Shown here: positions 7,240-16,352 of the stretch, piece after piece
Numbering within the stretch: the stretch's first letter is position 1
Layout: every line of letters starts with the position of its first letter
Origin: a virus
Strand: one strand, 5' to 3'
Virus record (IMG/VR): IMGVR_UViG_3300011252_000671
Coordinates: 1 to 24,689 of that record
DNA length: 24,689 nucleotides
Program-made: the position numbers and the translations under genes
Notes under the pieces: generated by a model
Databases searched by the model: none
Seen by the model: the letters and a program-made list of their open reading frames with translations, nothing else
What the model was told of the DNA's origin: nothing

Positions 7240-8473
7240 ATCCCAGACGATCAACCAAACCACGAAGACCGAACTCGACCCGGTTCTTCAGGCTCACCTT
7301 TACGGCGGCTCACTCCCGGCGGAGGCGATGACAGGAATACTCCCGGCGTACTTCCAACCCGGCGGCAGTCTTGAGGGCGCTGCGGGAACGGTGCGTGACC
7401 TGTACGCTGACGGTGGCCCCGTTCAAGGTTATGCCGAGGGCGGCGATGTTCTCAGCCTCGCCGAGCAGGCCTACCAGCTGACGACAGGGACGGACCTTGG
7501 CGCGCAGCTACCAGAATACCAAGTCGCGGGCCAAGACCCGGCGATGCGCAACGCCTACGACATCGGCGCCTCAGGGGTCGGATCGTATTTACCGTATCTC
7601 CAGAAGGGCGCGCAGACAACGGCGGGCGGCGTCGGAGCACTGCAAGGCGCTCTTGGAACGGTCGGCGGAGCAATGCAGGGAGCAACCCCGTATCAAACCG
7701 CGGCCGCGGACATGATGGGCCTTGGCGCCCAGACCGCGATGGGCGCAACTCAAGGCTACGACCCCTCGTCCTACCAGTCATACATGAACCCCTACACTGA
7801 CGAGGTCATCCGGGCCACCGAACAGGACGCCGCGCGGCAAGCCGCAATAATGGGTCAACAGGTCGGCGCCTCAGCTGTCGGGTCTGGTGCCTATGGCGGA
7901 GGGCGCGAAGCCGTTGCTCGTTCTGAGGCGGCACGGAACATTTCGGACCAGCTAGCTCGGACCACGTCGCAGTTGCGGCAGCAAGGCTACACGGGCGCGC
8001 AGCAGCAGGCACAGACTGCTTTTGAACAGCAGCAGGCACGGCAGATGTCCGGGGCGGGTCTTACCAGCCAGATCGGTCAGGGGCTCGGGACCCTCGGTAC
8101 TTCGTACGGTCAGCTGGGCTTGCAAGGTGCAGGGCAGGTTGGACAACTCGGGCTCGGCCTTGGCAACCTTGGCCAGCAGCAGGCTGCGTTCGGTCAGCAG
8201 GCGCAGCAGGGCGTTGGCTCTGACGTGTCGCTGATGCAGGGCATTGGCCAACAGCAGATGCAGTACAACCAAGCCATTCTGGATGCACAGCGCATGAACG
8301 AATACCAGCGCACGATGGCACCGTACCAGCAGACGGCGTTCCGCGCCGATATCCTGTCGGGCTCTCCGACGGGAGTATCTGGAGCAATGACGCAAACGCA
8401 ACCGGGTCCAAGCCCGATCACTCAAATCGGCGGGCTTCTTGCCGGTATCGGCGGCTTGCGTGCTGCGCAATAA
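7226..8473 (+). CDS. Putative internal virion protein, Gln/Gly/Ala-rich (415 aa)
   Basis: I chose ATG 7226 because AAGGAGG lies at 7211-7217, 8 bases upstream; a GTG at 7199 lacks such a site. Early residues include LYADGGPVQGYAEGGDV. The middle contains YMNPYTDEVI and VGSGAYGGGREAVARSEAARN, the Gly/Arg signature of a protein family common beside internal virion genes in marine podovirus-like phages. The C-terminal half is a long Gln/Gly/Leu helical region (repeated LGLGNLGQQQ, FGQQAQQG-type words), consistent with coiled or tape-like packing. No peptidoglycan hydrolase motif is seen. It overlaps the upstream gene by 14 bases and precedes the next by 15. Confidence 0.72.
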   Translation: MGAPKSQTINQTTKTELDPVLQAHLYGGSLPAEAMTGILPAYFQPGGSLEGAAGTVRDLYADGGPVQGYAEGGDVLSLAEQAYQLTTGTDLGAQLPEYQVAGQDPAMRNAYDIGASGVGSYLPYLQKGAQTTAGGVGALQGALGTVGGAMQGATPYQTAAADMMGLGAQTAMGATQGYDPSSYQSYMNPYTDEVIRATEQDAARQAAIMGQQVGASAVGSGAYGGGREAVARSEAARNISDQLARTTSQLRQQGYTGAQQQAQTAFEQQQARQMSGAGLTSQIGQGLGTLGTSYGQLGLQGAGQVGQLGLGLGNLGQQQAAFGQQAQQGVGSDVSLMQGIGQQQMQYNQAILDAQRMNEYQRTMAPYQQTAFRADILSGSPTGVSGAMTQTQPGPSPITQIGGLLAGIGGLRAAQ

Positions 8474-8488
8474 CAAGGAGACCACTCG

Positions 8489-9649
8489 ATGTCCGTGACG
8501 CAACGCAAGCTCTTCTCCAGCAAAGATGCCCGGTCCAAGCTCCGTGATATGGGCGGGATCATGTCCTCGTTTCCCGAACTGTCCAGCGAAGTGCAAAACT
8601 TCGCCGACGGCACAGAAGTGGTCGCGCCTAGCGGTTCGGCGGGACGCAGAGAAACTCGTGTTCGACCTTCTCCGCTGGCCGCGCCTCCTGTCACCTACCA
8701 GCAGTGGCTGAGTATGTCCTCCGGCGAGCGTCAGCGTATGGGACTCCCGACCAGCGATCTCGGAGGTGAGATGTACTTTAATAGGTTCGGTGTTGGGATG
8801 GGCTTTAACGATTCTGAGACGGGTCTTCCTGTTCTACCACCCGGTTCGGCGGGACGCAGAGAAACTCGTATGCCTATCCAAACAGATGAACCTGCTCCAA
8901 CCCCGAGATCGGGCGGTCGCGGACCAATGAGACTGGCCCCGGTGCAGGGGCCTCCGATGGAGGATGCTCCCGCCACGGATGCTCCCGGCACGGACACAGG
9001 TGTTCCGATCTACGAGCAGCGGATCGCGGAACTTCTGCCCCCCTCTGCGGAAGAAGGTGCGGGTGAGGGTGAAGGTGAAGGCGCAGGCGCAGGCGCAGGA
9101 GCAGGCGCAGACAAGCCCACACTCCGCTCTCTCGCAGAAGATCGAATCAAGCTTTTCCAAGACTTGTTCGGCGCAGATGAGCCCTCGGCTCGCGATCGTG
9201 CCATGCAGTTCGCCATGATTGGCCTTGCCGTTGCGGCAGGGCAAAGCCCGAATGCTTTGACCAACTTGGCTTCAGGTTTGCTAGCCGGAACGCAGGCGAT
9301 GTCGGAGCAAGAAGCTGGGCGCCGTGATCGCGCCCAAGACCTCCGCAAATCGGCCCTTGAGAGCGTCCTAGCAGAAGCTTCTACTGCGCGTGAACTTTCC
9401 AGCACTCGCAGGGAGGAAATAAGAACGGGGTGGCAAGAAGTTTATTTGGCCGCGCTTAACGACGCAGCCAGCGTCGGTGAAACAACTTCGCAGGGAGCGG
9501 CCAAATATGCCACCGAGACCGCAAATGAGTGGCTGTTGAGTACCTATCCGGGCGTGCCGACGTTCCCGGTTCCGGGGGCGAACGAGGCAGCGACAGCGGC
9601 CGAGAGTTTTCCTGAGGACATGCTTCCTTCCGAACAGGCGCTTATGTAG
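8489..9649 (+). CDS. Putative internal virion protein (386 aa)
   Basis: ATG 8489 is preceded by AAGGAG at 8475-8480. The N-terminus includes FPELSSEVQNFADGTEV; the motif GSAGRRETR occurs twice (about residues 49-57 and 119-127). A disordered Pro-rich then Glu/Gly/Ala low-complexity stretch (about 186-207) leads into LFQDLFGADEPSARDRAMQF and GLAVAAGQSPNALTNLASG, a segment I associate with conserved phage internal virion proteins. A charged helix (about 270-320) follows. No enzyme motif is seen. It probably works with the flanking genes in the DNA ejection apparatus; that role is inferred from order and family resemblance. Confidence 0.7.
   Translation: MSVTQRKLFSSKDARSKLRDMGGIMSSFPELSSEVQNFADGTEVVAPSGSAGRRETRVRPSPLAAPPVTYQQWLSMSSGERQRMGLPTSDLGGEMYFNRFGVGMGFNDSETGLPVLPPGSAGRRETRMPIQTDEPAPTPRSGGRGPMRLAPVQGPPMEDAPATDAPGTDTGVPIYEQRIAELLPPSAEEGAGEGEGEGAGAGAGAGADKPTLRSLAEDRIKLFQDLFGADEPSARDRAMQFAMIGLAVAAGQSPNALTNLASGLLAGTQAMSEQEAGRRDRAQDLRKSALESVLAEASTARELSSTRREEIRTGWQEVYLAALNDAASVGETTSQGAAKYATETANEWLLSTYPGVPTFPVPGANEAATAAESFPEDMLPSEQALM
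8633..8869 (+). repeat. 27-base exact dispersed direct repeat
   Basis: A 27-base sequence is identical at 8633-8659 and 8843-8869, spaced 210 bases apart and in the same frame, each encoding GSAGRRETR. Recombination between the copies would delete exactly 70 codons without a frameshift. Confidence 0.93.
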
Positions 9650-9658
9650 GGGTCAAAA

Positions 9659-12600
9659 GTGGCTACATACGAAGAAATTATGGCTGCGGCGCAAAACGCG
9701 AAAGAAGAAGACCGGGACGGAGCGGCGCGCGCGCTTGCGCTTCGAGCCTACGAATTGCGCACGGGCAACACGTCAGAGCCATCTGAGGACGACAGCGCTG
9801 AACGACCCTCGCAAACCCCTACATACGAAGAGGTTATGGCTGCGGCGCAAAACGCGAAAGAAGAAGGCCGTGACGGAGCGGCGCGCGCGCTTGCGCTTCG
9901 AGCCTACGAATTGCGCACGGGCGAAGAAGAGAACCGATCCTTTCTTAGTCCGCTAGCCGATGTGGGTCGCGGGGTTGTTGCCGCGGTGCCGAGCACGGTT
10001 GAGGGCCTTGTTGGTCTTGGCGCCATGGGCGTCGACGTGGTGTTTGACACTAAGACGGAGCGTTGGGTGACCGATCGCGGGCAGGATGTTCGAGACGCAC
10101 TGGGTCTTAACGTTGACGACAGCGGCGCCGGACGTGTAGCAGAAGAGATCGCGTCTTTTGCACTGGGCTTTATCCCCTTGGTCGGGTGGCTTGGTCGGGC
10201 CGGAACTGTGGCACGCACGGGACGCGCGGTCCAAGGTTCGGGGGCCTTTCTTCGTTCGGCCGAGCGTGTAGGGCAGGGCGCGTTTACCGCGGCTCAAGCC
10301 GGACGAACCTTGCCGCAAGCACTTCTCACAACACGCGCGGGCCTGATCGGCACGACCGCGCTCGCTTCTGGCGGGATAGAGACTATTATCTCTCGAGACG
10401 GCCGCGCATCTATGGCCGATACGTTTGAGTTCCTGCCGAGCTTGATGCAGACAGAAGAATACGAAGCGGGTATGTCCGGCCGCGAGAATGCTTTCCGCAC
10501 GCTACGCAACCGTCTTCGTCGGGGGTCCGAAGGTTTTCTTTTAAGTGGTGCGTTTGACACAGCACTGACGGGTGTCGCGGCGGGGACGAGAGCGGCCATG
10601 GCGACCCCTGTCATTGGTCCCGGGATTGCCCGCTCCGTTGGCGCGGTAAATCGTTTTATCTCAACAGGTGCCGCGCGCGCTGCAACGCTCCCCGGGATTC
10701 GCGGCGCTACACAAGTGTTTAACCGGTACTTCAGCCCATCAAAAGGCGCCACTCAATCAATCTTTGAAGACGCAGACGACGCGGTCACTTTCGGAGATGC
10801 CGCGCTTCGTGAGGCCGTTCGACAGTACGAGCCCTTAGAAAAAGCTATCATCGAGGTAACGCAGCAAGCCCGTCGCGCGGGCGGCGGGCAATTGAACATG
10901 GATCGTGTTGCCGACGACACATTCTCCTTTCTTCTTGGAAACAGAGCCGCACTGGACAACTATGCTATTGGTGGGGCTAACCCGATCAAATCGGCCGCAG
11001 AGAATATGTCCAAACTAAGGCGAGGCTATCAAGCGAATTTGATCCGAGAAATCCGGAAAGAGGAGACTAGGTTGCGCCGCGCTGGAGACACGGGGCGCGC
11101 GAGTCAGGTCGCCAATCTTTCTCGGTCGATAACTCGAAACAACGCTGCGGGTCTGGGATATCTAAACCGCGTGTTCAAGATGCACGAACCTAACGAAGCG
11201 CGGAAGTTTTACGACAAGCTTGAATTTACGGGCGCTGAATACGATCGAGCTCTGGATGAAGTGATACGATTTACGAGCGGCAGGCAGCACACTCGAGCGA
11301 CCGCTCCGCCGAATGTCGTAGATGAAGCGCAGCGGTTGATATATGAGATCATGGGCTTAAAGGCTGTCTCATCTGTCGGCCCTGACGCGGCTCTTTCTCA
11401 GCTGCGGGCATCCTTGAAAGCGGGGGGAGGCAAGAAGGCCGGTATGGTCGCTACGGACAGGCCTCTTCTAAACATCGACGAGTCCATGTTTGTGTCCCGC
11501 AAAGACATCATAGACGCCTCTCCGGGTCTGCGCGCATTCATGGGCGAGATCACGGAACCGAAACAATTGTACGTCACGACGGTCAACCGTATGGCAACGA
11601 CGGCAGCGGCGGCTCGGTTTTACCGTGAGACGGCCGAGGCGGGTTTGTCCGTCAGCATTTCTCCGCAGGTTCTGCAACGCGTTGCCGCGGGCGAACGCCC
11701 GGCAATAATTCGCAGCACGGGCAGCGCGGGAACCTCCCCGGAACAAGTTTTGGCGCTTCAGCAAGCGTTTCCGAGACCTCCGACACCTCCGGGTCAAGCG
11801 CTACCGGTATCACCCGGAATGGATCAGGTCGCCGAAGCGGAGACTTTTCTCCGTCAAAACGGGTACGTTCAGCTAGGGGAAGACACGGTCGGTAGAGGGG
11901 TCTTTGGCGGAGAGTACGGGGCGATGTCCGGAATGTTCGTGCCGCGCGAACTGTACGACGCCATCACCGCTCCTCTTTCATTGAACCAACACCCTCTAAG
12001 CGAGGTTGCCGCGATTCTCAGCCAAATGCGTGGTTTGTCACAAAAGAACCTGATCATCCCGAACCCCGCCTCTCGGGTCCGGGACATCATGGGCTCGTTT
12101 GGATTCCTCGTCGGCAACGCCAACGTGCCTCGGAACATGGACCCCGGCGCTTTGTTCCAAACATTGTTCGGTGATCTCGCGGACCTCACCCCGCAGGGTC
12201 AACGCCGTTTGCTTCGAAAACTTGAGCTCTCTGGCACGCAAAACAGCAACTTGCTGGTGTCTGCCATTAAGGACTACATCTCCGAGGGCAAGAACCTAGG
12301 TTTTTCAGGGAAAGCAGCCAAAGTAATCGAGGCCGTTGAAGACCCGAAAGCCCTGAAGGGTATGAACATCTACGGGCGGATCATAAAGGCCTTCGAAAAA
12401 CTGACAGAGAACACGGACAATGTGTTCAAGGCCGCGGCGGTCATGGCGGAGGAGGCCAAGCTTGTCGAGGCACTGGCTAAGTCGGGCGTACCCAACACGA
12501 CTCGGCCCTCCCCTCAACTCGACGAAATTATGCAGTTGTTCATGGACTCCGGAATGGTGTCCCGCACAAGCTCGCGCGTGATCGAGGAGTTGACACCTGT

Positions 12601-14239
12601 CGAAGTGATGGCCTCTGAGATCGTCAAAAACACTATGCCAAACTATCGGCGCATCGGCACCTTTGTCCGGTCGTTGGACCGGATACCCCTGTTCGGTAAC
12701 TTCACATCTTTTGCCTCGGAAAACATTCGTAACTCGATCAACACCGTCGGGCATGCGCTCCGTGAGATGTCGTTTACCGTACCGCAATCCTCGGCACTAC
12801 GTTCCGACGTAGCCAGTGGGGGTCTCGGAGAAACGGGCGTCCGCGCTCTGGAGCAAAACATCCGGACCCTCGGAGCGCAGCGCCTGACAGGGTTCATCGC
12901 CATGGCGAGCACGGTTCCAGAAGCCATGGTTACCGCGGGGATGCGCTCGACGGGGCTGTCCGAAGACGACATGGACTCGCTGAAGATGCTGTCGCAAGAT
13001 TACTTACGCGGCCACCAGCTGGTGCCCATCAGTAATGATGAAAAGGGCCGTGTCCAAGTAATCGATTTAAGTTACGTTGCCCCCTACGGTTTCGTTCTCG
13101 ACCCCGCTCGAGCGGCGCTGGAAGAGTATACTCGACAGGGTTCCTTGGGTGCGGACTCTGTGGCGCAGTACACCAACGCTGTCTGGGCTGCGTTTTCAGG
13201 TTACTCTGACCCGTTCGCATCAGAAGCGATTATTTTTGAGCGTATTCGAGATGTCCTTCCCGAGTCCGGACCTATGAGTTTGGGTATTGGTCGCGGTGGT
13301 CAAACCGCTACAGGGGCCACGTTGTACAGCGAAGTTGACCCTCTTGGTGATCAAGTCTCCGCCGGATTTAACCACATCGTGGATGGGCTGATGCCGGCCT
13401 ATTTAAGTTTATTCCTCGATGAATCGGGGGGAGACATCCGCCCCGGCCGTCTGAGCCGCGCGCTGTTTAATACTCCCGGTAGCCGAGGCCAAGAGTTTGA
13501 CACCTACGAAGAACTTGCCCGCCAGTTTACAGGATTTACGCCTCTGGAGATCAACCTAGCTAGGGACTTCACGTTCAACGGAGAAGAGTACACCGATCTG
13601 CGCAGTCAGGCGCGAGGCGCCGCCAACCGCCTGATGACAGCGGCGGATCGCGCTCCAGAGGAAATGGTGTCCGGTTTTGGCGATTATCTCGACAATCTTT
13701 ACCGCATCCAGTCTAACTTGCACGCTGAAGCACGGTCCGCGATGCGGCTGGGTACGTCTCGTAAGGTTATCTTTAGGCAACTTACTAAAGGTGCGGGCAT
13801 GGGTGCCGCGGAGGCAAACAACATCATCAACGGGACGTTCTACCCCCGCCCTGCATCCAAAGAAACCATTCTTACGGTGGTTCGGCAGCTAAACGAGGAA
13901 GGCCGCACACGACTGACCTCCCGTCTTCCTATTCAGCAGATCAATGCTCTCGTCAGGTCTCGGATGGGACAGCAACTTCGCTCATCTGTGGACCGCGGGG
14001 AGACTAAGCCGTTGGCTAACCTTGTTCGCATGGGAGCAACCGAACGGCCCCGTGCTTTGATCGCTGATTTCTTGGCTGCTCCTGTCGCCCCGGCTATCGG
14101 TCCAGCGCCAGCTGATCCGGGCCCACGACCCGCGTCACAGCCAGCTGGTTCCGCACCTCCTCCGCTTGAGTTGCTCGGGAGCAACCCGTCCTCAGCACTT
14201 CGAAACCTCGGGATCGCACAGCGGCTCTCGGGTCAGTAA
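9659..14239 (+). CDS. Giant internal virion / DNA ejection protein (1526 aa)
   Basis: The longest gene of the window, starting at GTG 9659 (GGGG at 9649-9652 may serve as ribosome binding site). Residues 4-36 (YEEIMAAAQNAKEE...ALRAYELRTG) are duplicated at 56-88; this A-x-x-A-x-E-x-GD/RD-x-A-A-x-x-L-A type motif is found near the start of many phage internal proteins. Hydrophobic Gly/Ala segments follow at about 105-130 and 165-190. The bulk is charged helix, and the last 55 residues are Pro/Ala-rich. Size, position as last gene of the operon and composition fit the large ejection proteins of podoviruses (T7 gp16-like role). I see no transglycosylase or protease motif. Confidence 0.75.
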   Translation: MATYEEIMAAAQNAKEEDRDGAARALALRAYELRTGNTSEPSEDDSAERPSQTPTYEEVMAAAQNAKEEGRDGAARALALRAYELRTGEEENRSFLSPLADVGRGVVAAVPSTVEGLVGLGAMGVDVVFDTKTERWVTDRGQDVRDALGLNVDDSGAGRVAEEIASFALGFIPLVGWLGRAGTVARTGRAVQGSGAFLRSAERVGQGAFTAAQAGRTLPQALLTTRAGLIGTTALASGGIETIISRDGRASMADTFEFLPSLMQTEEYEAGMSGRENAFRTLRNRLRRGSEGFLLSGAFDTALTGVAAGTRAAMATPVIGPGIARSVGAVNRFISTGAARAATLPGIRGATQVFNRYFSPSKGATQSIFEDADDAVTFGDAALREAVRQYEPLEKAIIEVTQQARRAGGGQLNMDRVADDTFSFLLGNRAALDNYAIGGANPIKSAAENMSKLRRGYQANLIREIRKEETRLRRAGDTGRASQVANLSRSITRNNAAGLGYLNRVFKMHEPNEARKFYDKLEFTGAEYDRALDEVIRFTSGRQHTRATAPPNVVDEAQRLIYEIMGLKAVSSVGPDAALSQLRASLKAGGGKKAGMVATDRPLLNIDESMFVSRKDIIDASPGLRAFMGEITEPKQLYVTTVNRMATTAAAARFYRETAEAGLSVSISPQVLQRVAAGERPAIIRSTGSAGTSPEQVLALQQAFPRPPTPPGQALPVSPGMDQVAEAETFLRQNGYVQLGEDTVGRGVFGGEYGAMSGMFVPRELYDAITAPLSLNQHPLSEVAAILSQMRGLSQKNLIIPNPASRVRDIMGSFGFLVGNANVPRNMDPGALFQTLFGDLADLTPQGQRRLLRKLELSGTQNSNLLVSAIKDYISEGKNLGFSGKAAKVIEAVEDPKALKGMNIYGRIIKAFEKLTENTDNVFKAAAVMAEEAKLVEALAKSGVPNTTRPSPQLDEIMQLFMDSGMVSRTSSRVIEELTPVEVMASEIVKNTMPNYRRIGTFVRSLDRIPLFGNFTSFASENIRNSINTVGHALREMSFTVPQSSALRSDVASGGLGETGVRALEQNIRTLGAQRLTGFIAMASTVPEAMVTAGMRSTGLSEDDMDSLKMLSQDYLRGHQLVPISNDEKGRVQVIDLSYVAPYGFVLDPARAALEEYTRQGSLGADSVAQYTNAVWAAFSGYSDPFASEAIIFERIRDVLPESGPMSLGIGRGGQTATGATLYSEVDPLGDQVSAGFNHIVDGLMPAYLSLFLDESGGDIRPGRLSRALFNTPGSRGQEFDTYEELARQFTGFTPLEINLARDFTFNGEEYTDLRSQARGAANRLMTAADRAPEEMVSGFGDYLDNLYRIQSNLHAEARSAMRLGTSRKVIFRQLTKGAGMGAAEANNIINGTFYPRPASKETILTVVRQLNEEGRTRLTSRLPIQQINALVRSRMGQQLRSSVDRGETKPLANLVRMGATERPRALIADFLAAPVAPAIGPAPADPGPRPASQPAGSAPPPLELLGSNPSSALRNLGIAQRLSGQ
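9665..9922 (+). repeat. 102-base duplicated segment at the start of the giant virion gene
   Basis: 9665-9766 and 9821-9922 are 102-base copies differing at about four positions and offset by 156 bases (52 codons). They encode the two N-terminal 33-residue helical motifs. The high DNA identity, beyond what protein conservation requires, indicates a recent in-frame duplication. Confidence 0.93.
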
Positions 14240-14445
14240 CTGGTTTCGTTAATAACCTCGATGCCCATCCCTCCGAAAAGAACGACAGCATCGTCCGCTG
14301 TCTGGAGTGCGTGTTCAAAAACGCGTTCGTCTTCAAACTGCTCGGCAAGGCGCAACAGGACGTCGGTGAGAGCGACGAACGAAGCCACTTGATCGGGGTG
14401 CATGTCCTTGAACCCAACCGTCTTGATGTCTTTCTTAAAGTTCAT
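14233..14445 (-). CDS. Small conserved-looking protein downstream of DNA polymerase, unknown function
   Basis: A 70-residue protein (MNFKKDIKTVGFKDMHPDQV at the N-terminus). The start at 14445 overlaps the polymerase stop as ATGA, with GGGGAGAAG 5-13 bases upstream, so it is very likely coupled. The sequence is acidic and helical (ASFVALTDVLLRLAEQFEDERVF) with no recognised motif, and ends in VLFGGMGIEVINETSY. It is the last gene of the minus-strand replication operon. Its 3' end overlaps the end of the convergent giant virion gene by 7 bases. It might be a small replication accessory, but there is no direct evidence. Confidence 0.68.
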   Translation of the reverse strand: MNFKKDIKTVGFKDMHPDQVASFVALTDVLLRLAEQFEDERVFEHALQTADDAVVLFGGMGIEVINETSY

Positions 14446-16352
14446 CCAACTTCTCCCCAATTGCTGCCAAGTTCGGCGTCCACCTTAGAGGGCACTTTTA
14501 AAGTCACCCCAGTCTCCATGATCTCTTTGATCCGGTCAGCTTGCTCGGGGCTCTCTACCGAGAAGCATAGCTCGTCATGCACAGTGAGAGAAGGAATAAG
14601 TCCCTCCGCGTAGCAATCGGCCATCGCTTTTTTGGTCTGGTCCGCGGCGGAGCCTTGGATCAATTTGTTCAGGGCCTTGTAGGTGAAAGCCCGCTTGACG
14701 AACGGTCCATACTCCTTCCGGGCATCTTCCAGAGGGAGGGGCTTCTTGTACTCCGTGCTCCAGTGAGACGGCTCGTACAGATGGAATCGTCCCTTCCGGC
14801 CCAGCAGCGTGCGCACCTGTCCGTGCTTCTCCGCCTGCTTGGAAGCAAGTGTTGCTAGCTGACGAACGAAAGGAACCTTATCCTCGTGCTCGGACATAAT
14901 CCGTTTAGCCTCTTCGACGGAAATACCAAGCTCGTTGGCCAGCTTGGCGAAGCCCATGCCGTACATGATGCCGAGGTTCACGGCCTTCGCTTCCTTGCGG
15001 CTGATCCCCGCGATGTCAGCGGTCATCTGGTGCAGGTCAACGTCCGCTCGGTTGTACTCGTCAACAATTCGATTGAGCACCGGACCACGCATCGAGTCCG
15101 GAAGGCTGGCTGCGAAATGGACGAGGAGGCGCGGCTCCTGCGAGGAGTAGTCAAAGGAACCCCACTGCGCTCCGGGCTCCGGGACGAACAGACCGCGGAT
15201 CAGGGCCTTGAGCTCCGGGACGCGAGCCGGAATCTGCTGGAGGTTGGGGTTCGAGGACGAGAACCGCCCCGTCACTGTGCCCCCATCTTCGCCTCGCAGC
15301 TGATGAAACTCGCAGTGAATGCGGCCCTTGTGCTCATGCTGCAGGATCGTCTCGATGAACGTGCCGTCAGCCTTATCGAACTCTCTCAATTTCACGATGG
15401 CTCCAGCGACTTCGTGCGGGTGAGCGTTGAGGAACTGCTTCGTGAAGGACGGCGCTCCGGCCTCGGTCTCGGGATACTGAAGATTGAGAGAGTCAAACAC
15501 CTGCCGGACGGAATCCGCGGCCCAAGGTTCGATGGCCACGCCTGTCCTGTGTTTGATGAAGGCCTTCAGTTCTTGGACCTTGGACCTCAGACCCTTGCGC
15601 GCCATGTCTGCCTTGTCCAAATCAACAGCAACGCCACGGCTTTTCATGTCGAGCATGAGCGGAATCAAGCCTGTCTCCAAGGTGAAGATGCTCCCGAGCT
15701 CTTCCCTTGTGATGTGGGTCTGCAGGTTGCGCCACAGCTTCAACGTCATTGCCGCGTCTTGTTCCGCGTAGCCTCCGACGAACTGGGCGGGGAGTTGCCA
15801 CATGTCTTTCTTTGCATCGAGACCCCAGTCCCTCGCTGCTGCGCGCAGCATCCGCTCGTCCTTGCGCATGTCGATGTAATCGCGGCCGAGGTTGTTCAGG
15901 CTGTACGAGAAGCGGTTCTCGTCAACGAGAGGCGCCGCGATCATTGTGTCAACAATGCGGCCCTTAACCTCTACACCCTCAGACCGGAGCCACCCTGCAT
16001 CGTAGGTGGCATTGTGCATGACGACGGTCAAATCTTCGCGTGACAGCTGCTTCTTCAACCAGCGCATGGTCATCTTGGGATCGAGGTTGTGACCGTTCTT
16101 GTGCCGGATCGGGAAGTACCACTCTTGGTCCCCCGTCGCGATGGCGATGCCCACAATGTACCCGTCGTTGCGTGTCCAACCCGGGCCGAGCGTCGTCAGG
16201 TTCGGGTCTTTGGTTTCTAGGTCAAGGCCAATCTCAGCGCATCCAGATAGGTCGGGGTACTCTGCCGGGATGTTCCAATCGTCTTCCTGCTGGCCGAACT
16301 CCAGCCTCGTCAGGAAACCAGCGGTTTTTGTATCCAGCTGCTTTTTGGCCAT
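14442..16352 (-). CDS. polA: Family A DNA polymerase (PolI-type) with 3'-5' exonuclease
   Basis: A 636-residue replicative polymerase. ATG 16352 is preceded by GAGGA at an 8-base spacing. The 3'-5' exonuclease domain shows Exo I LDLE (Asp44, Glu46), Exo II HNATYD (Asn114, Asp118) and Exo III YAEQD (Tyr195, Asp199). The polymerase domain shows motif A FDYSSQEPR (Asp401), motif B RKEAKAVNLGIMYG (Lys456, Tyr464) and motif C VHDE (Asp593). There is no N-terminal 5'-nuclease domain, as usual for phage PolA. The residue matching E. coli Phe762 is Leu460. It is the penultimate gene of the replication operon, with its start 119 bases inside the HTH gene upstream. Confidence 0.97.
   Translation of the reverse strand: MAKKQLDTKTAGFLTRLEFGQQEDDWNIPAEYPDLSGCAEIGLDLETKDPNLTTLGPGWTRNDGYIVGIAIATGDQEWYFPIRHKNGHNLDPKMTMRWLKKQLSREDLTVVMHNATYDAGWLRSEGVEVKGRIVDTMIAAPLVDENRFSYSLNNLGRDYIDMRKDERMLRAAARDWGLDAKKDMWQLPAQFVGGYAEQDAAMTLKLWRNLQTHITREELGSIFTLETGLIPLMLDMKSRGVAVDLDKADMARKGLRSKVQELKAFIKHRTGVAIEPWAADSVRQVFDSLNLQYPETEAGAPSFTKQFLNAHPHEVAGAIVKLREFDKADGTFIETILQHEHKGRIHCEFHQLRGEDGGTVTGRFSSSNPNLQQIPARVPELKALIRGLFVPEPGAQWGSFDYSSQEPRLLVHFAASLPDSMRGPVLNRIVDEYNRADVDLHQMTADIAGISRKEAKAVNLGIMYGMGFAKLANELGISVEEAKRIMSEHEDKVPFVRQLATLASKQAEKHGQVRTLLGRKGRFHLYEPSHWSTEYKKPLPLEDARKEYGPFVKRAFTYKALNKLIQGSAADQTKKAMADCYAEGLIPSLTVHDELCFSVESPEQADRIKEIMETGVTLKVPSKVDAELGSNWGEVG

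Noticed and set aside
6304-7263. Minus-strand open frame (319 codons) opposite the Ala-rich virion gene
   Set aside because: Ser/Arg/Gly-rich mirror of Ala-rich codons; the plus-strand gene has a ribosome binding site and a conserved C-terminal signature.
9659-14239. Lytic transglycosylase domain in the giant virion protein
   Set aside because: I looked for a catalytic ES or GLMQ-type motif and found none; the protein is mainly charged helix and low complexity.
14886-16043. Long plus-strand open frame (385 codons) opposite the DNA polymerase gene
   Set aside because: It is antisense to all-motif PolA sequence, has no ribosome binding site or family pattern, and its His/Arg/Leu-rich composition is that of a GC-rich shadow frame.
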